A stretch of DNA of 64,000 nucleotides from Carettochelys insculpta (Eukaryota; Chordata; Testudines; Carettochelyidae), in the NCBI RefSeq assembly GCF_033958435.1, contig NC_134138.1, forward strand, positions 5,406,001 to 5,470,000. The letters are read 5' to 3'. The position numbers and the translations under genes are program-made. The notes under the pieces were generated by a model. It ran no database searches. It had not been told where the DNA came from and saw only the letters and a program-made list of their open reading frames with translations. Positions 58,401 to 64,000 of this stretch are shown in pieces (position 1 is the stretch's first letter; every line of letters starts with the position of its first letter).

Positions 58401-59056
58401 ACATGGCTGAGCTGTTTGCGGTGGTGAAGACGATGCAGGCTCTGGAGAAAGCCTATATCAAGGACTGTGTCTCTCCCAACGAGTGAGTCCCCAGCTGGGT
58501 TTTGTTTCCAGCCTGGTCTCTCCCAGGGGAGCCAAGCGGATGCAGCAGCAGGAGCATCTCCTGCAGGATGCGTCGTTACCAAGTGGAGCAGAGTGACCTC
58601 CCCTCCCCAGGGCACTGCGGACACACTGGGGAGGGGGCTCAGAGAAGCATCAAAACAGCCCCTTAGTCCCCCCTCAGGCCCTGCCCACTTCCCCTGGGGG
58701 CCAGGCAACATTGCTCCATGCAGAGGGTCTCCAGTCAGAGACCCTGGGGAGCCTCCCCTGCCGTTGGGGCTGTTACAGTGTTCTCCTTTCCCCTGGGGAC
58801 CTGCTTGTACATCCTCGACCTCCGTGTTCCCCTCCTGCTTGGCATGAGCCACTCCAGCTGTTCTTACTCCATGCACTGCCCCAGGTACACCGCAGCCTGC
58901 TCCCGGCTCCTGGTCCAGTACAAAGCTGCCTTCAAACAGGTACAGGGATCCGAAATTGGCTCCATCGATGAATTTTGCCGCAAGTTCCGGATGAGTTCAG
59001 CCTCCAGCAGTACAGCTTTTGGGGACTCTGGGACAGGAATCTCGGGGGGCTCCTAG
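52411..59056 (+). CDS. VPS28: VPS28 (ESCRT-I subunit), N-terminal half only
   Basis: Five coding exons splice in phase with GT-AG borders: 52376-52447 (ATG at 52411), 53562-53590, 53925-53962, 58393-58482 and 58885 onward. They give [20 protein letters not shown] at the start, [17 protein letters not shown] in the middle and IDEFCRKFR at residue 100. This follows vertebrate VPS28 (about 221 residues) closely. VPS28 binds TSG101 and VPS37 through its N-terminal core and ESCRT-II through a C-terminal four-helix domain; it sorts ubiquitinated cargo at endosomes. Here the frame runs on from CGG at 58990 into ATGAGTTCAGCC without a GT donor and ends at TAG 59054-59056, adding 21 unrelated residues. 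None of the later exons is seen downstream. The first four exons look functional, so this may be a truncated gene, a duplicate, or a good gene at an assembly error. Confidence 0.9.
53095..53310 (+). mobile_element. CR1 LINE 3' end in VPS28 intron
   Basis: Typical CR1 3' region (GTTAAGCTGTGGAGCAGGTG, CAGGGGCTGGACTCAACTTC, CCCTTCCAGCTCAGAATCTG). Ends in an ATTCT-type tail. Confidence 0.8.
54049..54451 (+). repeat. 5' LTR
   Basis: Starts TGTGATGG and ends CCATCACA, so the termini are inverted repeats. AATAAA at about 54362. Confidence 0.9.
55215..56456 (+). CDS. 413-codon frame in the LTR element
   Basis: Open from ATG 55215 to TAG 56454-56456. Acidic, rich in Gly, Ser and Glu, with no zinc knuckle, protease or polymerase motif. 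It sits where gag would begin, and a SCAN-like capsid remnant follows 0.9 kb later in another segment. The protein is not recognised. It may be a gag N-terminal extension or captured sequence. Low divergence of the element could keep the frame open by chance. Confidence 0.45.
   Translation: MKSFPGLGRGRCLCVCAGKQLINWEWQVVCERSCFTFCVCVETSRGGWDKGESVSHCLSVLNSSSSLGREQSLRLEKVPMRKLAHCLRKIHQPGVAGEGTTRKEHSRCDSESSHGGWSRGNGSGMGSGVTAQDTGPWCKKSASASGEVNPLPEPVRARDGAKIPELDLRAAEAQMGSGPTSVSLRGDDALTRSDPVSIIRESQRPDDSGTCSLPDAEVLLGGGERTLSYQSHPLARTQEQTGNGVTLTDEDKGAGSRREERDPDLLSGGTGCLPGGGLHGNLPDGPEVILGVGETQELVVAQGNSAPVEADRGELLFGGALEEENFPETFPDPSVGTAENGSEVKENEQERCMSVRARARARPLPGEKFVSAPDGQDLLECETTGCALEGSKAGSVKVSQELEVGASKVKTIR
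57678..58080 (+). repeat. 3' LTR
   Basis: Same length as the 5' LTR; one substitution in the terminal motif (CCGTCACA). Confidence 0.9.
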
Positions 59057-59103
59057 AACAGTGGGGGCGGGGGGGGGCTGTGTTGCTGCTGAGTTCTACA
59101 TGC

Positions 59104-59900
59104 AGGCCGCATCGACACTAGTCCCCTCCTTTTGGGGCGAGTTGGGAATATGCTAATGAGGCACCACTGTGAATATGCAGTGCCTCATTAGCATAATAGT
59201 GGCCCCACACAATTGGAAAGCACAGCTTTTGAATTGTGCACTGCCTCTTTAGACGGGGGCTTTTTGAAAGGACACTCCTCCGCCCCCAGACTTTGAAAAA
59301 CCCTTCTTCCTAAAACCAAATGGGAAGAAGGGGCTTTCGAAGTCCGGGGGGTCCTTTTGAAAGGCCCCTGTCTACATGGGCGGTGCGCGATTTGAAAGCA
59401 ACACTTTCAAATCACATGCAGCCACCATTATGCTAATGAGGCTGTGAGGGGGTTCGGGGTCTCCATCCTCTGCACCCCATCCGCAGGCAGGAGAACAGCA
59501 GGTTTATTAGGCAACAGGGCACAGCGTCGTACAGAGGAGTCAGTGCAGCCGGCAGAGACAGCCAGTCCAAGCCATGCTGGGGAGAGGAGGCCCCGAGGGG
59601 CCCCCGGAGCCGGGGTCTTGCCCCCTCCTTTGTCTCTCTCTCTCCCAGCCCCGACTAACTGCTTCCAACACCCAGTTCCAGTTCAAACCCCTCAGGCTCC
59701 ACCTCCTCCTTTGTCTGCAGCCCAGGGGTGACACCTGGTCGCCAGGTTACCCTCAGCAGGAGCCCCACGTGTACACACAGGTATCTCCCACTGCATCACA
59801 GAGGCACTGCATATTCATGGCAGCGCCTCCTTAGCATCTTCCCAACTCGCTCATTACCATGTCCCTTCTGAAAGGAAGGGGCTTGTGTAGACATAGCCCT
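59104..59900. mobile_element. M3 element split by a solo LTR
   Basis: Ends near GGCCGCATCGACACTAGTCC and, inverted, GGGCTATGTCTACACAAGCC. Inner TAATGAGGCACC and GCCTCATTAGCATAATAG motifs as in 29.3-30.0 and 41.5-42.1 kb. Interrupted at 59443-59800. It lies between the broken ends of VPS28 and TONSL. Confidence 0.7.
59443..59800 (-). mobile_element. Gmr1-like solo LTR, 358 bp
   Basis: Starts TGTGAGGGGG and ends GCATCACA. 5-bp duplication GAGGC at 59438-59442 and 59801-59805. Nested in the M3 element. Confidence 0.8.
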
Positions 59901-60304
59901 ACTGTGCCTGACTGACTTAGATGCTGGGGGGAGAGACTGCATAGATTTGTTTATTCCAAGCCTGGAGGAACCAGTGTGGTCACCCAGGCTGTTCCCCTGT
60001 GTCCCTCTGGCCAGAGCCCTGCCCCCAGCTCACTCCCAGAGCAGACCTGTCCCATGAAGCTGGCAGAGAGCGGACAGGACAGCGGTCCGCATTCTTTCCA
60101 TGAGTGGAACCATCCTCACCCCCAAGCTGTAGGCCCCGTCCCAGTGAATGGGGCCCTCCTGGCAGTGCCTCTGTGTCACAGGGGGGCCTAGCCTGTAGAC
60201 CGTGGCGCTGGGGGAGGGGAGCCACAAGGGAGGGCACCACCTGTACCATGAGGCCACGCCTGCTGTGCCCCCACTCGGGGCTGGGGGAGCGCAGGGGCAC
60301 TTAC

Positions 60305-63300
60305 CTTTCAGGCTGTTGGCCAGCAGGAGGCGGTGGTGCTGCCCAAAAGCCTCAGAGAAGCCACAGGCCTGCAGCCGGAGCGTGGTCAGGACCGGGCAGG
60401 CTCGAACCAGGCAGGCCAGGGCCTCGCAGCTCTTGTCCCCTAGGGGGTTCAGGCTGAGGTCCAGCTCTTCCAGGCTCTGGAACAACAGGGGCGGAGGAGT
60501 CACCCCAACCTGCTGGGCTCTGCCCTGTGCCACCAGACAGCCGGGGCTGCACCCCCGCTGGGAGGACCACAGCGGCAGCCTCAGCCCCAGAGAAGGGACG
60601 GAGCAGCAGAGCCCCCCCCATGCTACAGGGACCCTCACAACCAGCCCCTCCCCAGAAGGACCTAGGAGCAGGCACCTTGGCACCAGCACGGCCACAGCTT
60701 ACTCCTCCCTGATCCGGGGAGCCCCTGGTGTCCATCAGGGCAGCCCTGGCAGGAGCTCATCAGGGCCCTTTACACCAGCAGTGCCAGAGCCGTAGCCCAG
60801 AGCGCCAGGATGGGCAGCTTGGGGGTCCCCGAACCTGCTTGTGTCTCCGGGGTTCAGGCGGGAGGCCGGGGCCCCTCCCACCTGCCGTTGAGGGGAAGGG
60901 AGGTGCTGGACACACCCACAAGCCAACCTGGAAGACCGCTTGGGAGGGCAGCCCTGCTGCCAGCGCGCGGAGCCCCTCAGCACCGAGCTGGTTGGCCGAC
61001 AGGTCGAGGAGGGCCAGGCTGGGCATGGTGCCCAGCGTAGCCAGCAGCTCGGCAGCCAGGCCATCGTCCAGCCCCGTCCCAGCCAGCCGCAGCTGGCGGA
61101 TGGAGCTGTGCAGCTTGAGGGCACGCAGGAGTGGGGTGAGGTGGGGTTGGTGCAAGGAGAGGCCACAGGTGCTGAACGAGGGGCCCGACTCCTGCAGCTC
61201 CATCATCTTCAGCAGAAGCCGGTGCTCGCCTGCAACAGGAGTCCATGAGGGAAGACCAGTTGCTGTGGGGCACCCAGACTGACGAGCTCCCAGCCAGCTG
61301 CTGCCTGGCCGGGGCTAGAGCCAAGCAGCCAGGGAGAGGGTGGGGGGCAGCCGCGACCGAGGACACCCTCCCCCCGCCCAACACCACGTGGGGGGCAGCC
61401 GCGACCGGGGGCACCCTTCCCCCGCCCAGCACCACGTGGGGGGCAGCCGCGACCGAGGGCTCCTGACATTGCGCACCGTTCAGCGGATGCTGGACAGGTC
61501 TTCCCCTGGCATGTAGCACGGCCCTGGGGGTGCCAATCTGTCCACCCGAAGCCACATTCCACCTCTGTCCCCTTCCGTAGCTGGGCCAGTGACCCGGAGA
61601 CTGAGGGACTTGCCCGAGGTCACACACGCAGACGGTGGCACACCTGTGCCCAAGCCCCCTGGACCAGCCTTCCCACTGGAGCCCCTCCTGCCTGTCCCCC
61701 CCACGGGCCGGGTGGCACTCTCCCCAGCCGGCTGACCGCCCTGAGGCGCTACAAAACCCAGCGAGACCCTGTACATCCAACGGTTCCCACACGCAGGCAG
61801 GCAGCAGGGTCCGTGGCATCCCCTTACCCACGGCCAGGCTGCAACAGGCCTTGCGATACCGGTCGGCGAGCGGGGGCAGGTCCCAGGACTGCACCTCTGC
61901 CAACACCTGCAAGGCAGACGAGAGCCCTATGGGTAGGAAGGAAGGCCGGCTGGCTGGGCAGCACTGGCAGGCTCAAACACAAGGGGAAGGGCATCGCCAG
62001 TGAGGGGTGAAGCCAGACCTCCGAGCTCCCAGTCATCTGGGCCCTGCCGGTTGGTGCAGAGTCCACAGTGATGGGCCCCACCACGACCCTTCAGCGGCCT
62101 ACAGGGGGACCTGGTGGGCTCAGCCCTGGAAGCGCCAATCCTGGCTCGGGTGCCCCTCACCTCCTCGTTGCTTTGCAGGACGTCCACGATGAGATCCTGG
62201 GGAGCCAGCAGTGCCCCTTCCTTCTTGAGGGTGAGCTGGGGCAGCAGGCCACAGGCCTGGTAGTGGCGCTGGGCCGCCTGCTCTGCCAGCCACGCCACCG
62301 GGCATCTCTCGGGCCACTGCAAGGGAAGGGAAGGGAAGGGAAGGGCTGAGCCAGAGCGCCCCACCAGAACCAGGCCCCCAGCCCGCCCTCCCAGGGTGGG
62401 GCAGGAACAGGGCAGCCCCCCCAGTGGCAGAGGGGAATGGCCCTGTTACGCCAAGTCCCTGACCCCCTGGCGCTGCCTGGGAGCTGGACCCCTCCGAGGG
62501 TGCTGCTAATGTTGCCCCAGACCCGGCTGGGGGGGCAGGACTCCCGGGCTCTGGGCCACGCTGGGAGGAAGGATGCGAGGCGGCTCTCACCTGTGGGGCA
62601 CGGGGATGAGGAAGACGTTGTCTTGGACCCGGACCCACACTCGGATGGGGGGTGGCCGAATCGGGGCTGCAGCCAGCAGTGGGGCCTGGGAACAGGAGAG
62701 GGGAGTCAAGACCCAAGAGACAGCCCAGGGGACTCCCTTGCTGTTGTGCACCCCCAGCACCTCACCTGTGGGGCCTCTCCACTGCCGTCTACGGGCCTCA
62801 GACCAGCGGCTGGCTCCGGAGCCACCAGGGCCTGGCCCCCGCGGGACCGACCCAGCGACGTCCTGTCCACTATCTGGGTGAGGCGGCTTTGCCGGGCCCT
62901 CCTCTTCTGGGGCAGAGCAGCTCGGAAGGGGGCTGCGCCGTCGCTCTCAGACCCACTGGTGCCCCCTGAGTCCGAGCCCGACTCCCCCGGGCGCCGGTGG
63001 CTCCTCTTGCGGGGCTCCCGGCTCGCCCCCAGGTCATCCTCCAGCCAGTCATCCCCCACGTACTCCTCGGCTGGGATCAGGGCCGGCCTGGCAGAGGCCT
63101 CGGCCGGCACTGGCTCAGGGACCTGGCAGGACTGGGCACTGCCGACGCCACGGATGGCTGCTTCGTACTTGGCCTGCCCGGTGCCAGCGGGGGGCAGCCC
63201 AGGCTCTGCCCGCCCGAGGAACCCCGGCACCCGGCTCTCCTCCCCCGGCGCCCTCAGGCTCAGGAGCCGCTGCCTCTTCTTGACAGGCCGGAGCGAGGTC

Positions 63301-64000
63301 ATGCACTCGTCCAGCTTGGCCCAGCACTCTGGCCCCTGCCCGCCACGCTGGGTCAGGATCCTGCAGGGCGCAGTCGCCTTCGTGGAGGGGCCCCCACTCT
63401 GGGGATGGGGGGCCACAGCTGAGTGGGGGGGTGTCAGCGGCTCAGAGAGCTCCGCATCAAACAGCTGGCTTTGCGGCACATCCTGTGGGGGCTGAGCCAC
63501 CTCTGCTGCTGGGCGGGAGACAGGGAACCCCGTGAGTTGGGCCCAGCCCCCAAGAGATGCCCCCCCACAGCACCACTCCCACCCGGCCTCACCTCGCCCC
63601 ACCACCGCCTCCTTGAGCAGCTGCTCCATGGCTCGGCAGCGCTGGCGCGTCTCCTGCTCCAGGTCCTGGCCGTACATCCTCACCCACTCCCGGAGGGTGC
63701 CCAGAGGGCTCAGGCCCTGCGGCGGATAAGATGGAGGGGCTGAGCCTCAGGGCCGCCCCCAGAAACCCCAGAGCTGTGCAGGGGTGCCGAGCCCAGCGCC
63801 CGCCCACAGGCCGCTGCTCCCCCACCTTGGCGTTCCTCAGCACCGCCGACGCGCCCCTCTGGAGCAGCAGCTCGGCCATGTCGAAGTGGCCGCAGTTAAG
63901 AGCGTCGTGCAGGGGGGTGATCCCCTCGCAGCCTGGGCCCCCGGGGTCATCGATGGAGGCACCACGCTCCAGCAGCAGCCGCACGATCTCTGGGCACAGG
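60305..64000 (-). CDS. TONSL: TONSL, ankyrin to first LRR exons, partial
   Basis: Eight minus-strand exons: 63826 to beyond 64000, 63593-63716, 62766-63508, 62591-62685, 62161 to 62305 or 62316, 61828-61906, 60928-61229 and 60305-60476. In order they encode ankyrin repeats ([20 protein letters not shown]), a linker with [13 protein letters not shown], a ubiquitin-like region ([27 protein letters not shown]), and leucine-rich repeats ([37 protein letters not shown]). This is the order of TONSL (tonsoku-like, about 1,380 residues in human), the MMS22L partner that reads unmethylated H4K20 through its ankyrin domain and loads RAD51 at damaged forks. The 5' part lies beyond the window. The last exon seen ends with a perfect donor (G|GTAAGT) at 60305, but the remaining LRR exons are not found to the left. 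One exon junction (62591 to 62305/62316) has an awkward phase. Confidence 0.92.
61340..61464. repeat. 48-base tandem repeat in a TONSL intron
   Basis: Starts at 61340, 61388 and 61436, exactly 48 bases apart: GTGGGGGGCAGCCGCGACCG, then C-rich, then CACCAC. Confidence 0.9.
62321..62345. repeat. AAGGG pentanucleotide run at a TONSL acceptor
   Basis: Five copies. On the coding (minus) strand they read CCCTT and form the polypyrimidine tract of the acceptor next to 62316. Confidence 0.85.

Noticed and set aside
59057..60304. Searched for the remaining VPS28 and TONSL exons
   Set aside because: No helix-rich VPS28 C-terminal sequence and no LRR pattern with splice borders found on either strand; only repeats and unremarkable sequence.
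1..64000. CRISPR arrays, operons, phage or plasmid modules
   Set aside because: Tandem repeats here lack unique spacers of constant length, and the genes are intron-containing vertebrate genes.

Overview
This looks like nuclear DNA of a reptile, most likely a cryptodiran (hidden-necked) turtle. The evidence is CR1 LINEs, tRNA-derived SINEs of the cryptodiran 'Cry' type, Penelope-like elements with a turtle-type 3' tail, Ty3/gypsy elements with SCAN-like gag, and introns in two conserved vertebrate genes. No bacterial, plasmid or phage features, CRISPR arrays or operons were seen.

Layout. 0-5 kb: C-rich tandem DNA, a SINE, then a hAT-family transposase reading frame interrupted by a single in-frame stop. 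5-16 kb: an ERV-type LTR, CR1 copies, C-rich and GC-rich tandem repeats, and a decayed Gmr1-like Ty3/gypsy element (12.4-14.65 kb). 16-43 kb: a mosaic of repeat blocks present two to four times in both orientations. Letters used below: a, unclassified repeat; M1/M2/M3, families of terminal-inverted-repeat elements; c and d, unclassified blocks; e, Penelope; f, LTR-like repeat; h, LTR-like repeat. Left order is a M2 c+ d+ e- f- (16.0-22.6 kb). Right order is f+ e+ d- c- h- M3- M2 (35.8-42.8 kb). An incomplete third set lies at 27.6-33.2 kb. Nested insertions shared by the two Penelope copies show that they are duplicates of one ancestral segment. 43-50 kb: solo LTR, a four-copy SINE array, Penelope tails in inverted pair, another M2.

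50.5-64 kb is the genic part. A CpG-rich promoter-like region and a G-rich minisatellite lead into VPS28 (ESCRT-I subunit) on the + strand, of which only residues 1-100 of about 221 are present. Intron 3 of the coding part holds a young 4.0-kb non-autonomous Gmr1-like LTR element. TONSL (replication-repair scaffold) enters from the right edge on the - strand; its ankyrin, linker, ubiquitin-like and first LRR exons are present, but its last exons are not. The two genes converge on 59.06-60.30 kb and both lose their 3' ends there. The expected VPS28 splice donor at that edge is also damaged. This points to a rearrangement breakpoint or an assembly misjoin and is the main observation of the window.

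I found no convincing undescribed biological system. The long frames over tandem repeats (9.5-10.6 and 50.6-52.7 kb) are repeat artefacts. Percent identities are by-eye impressions unless a count is stated.
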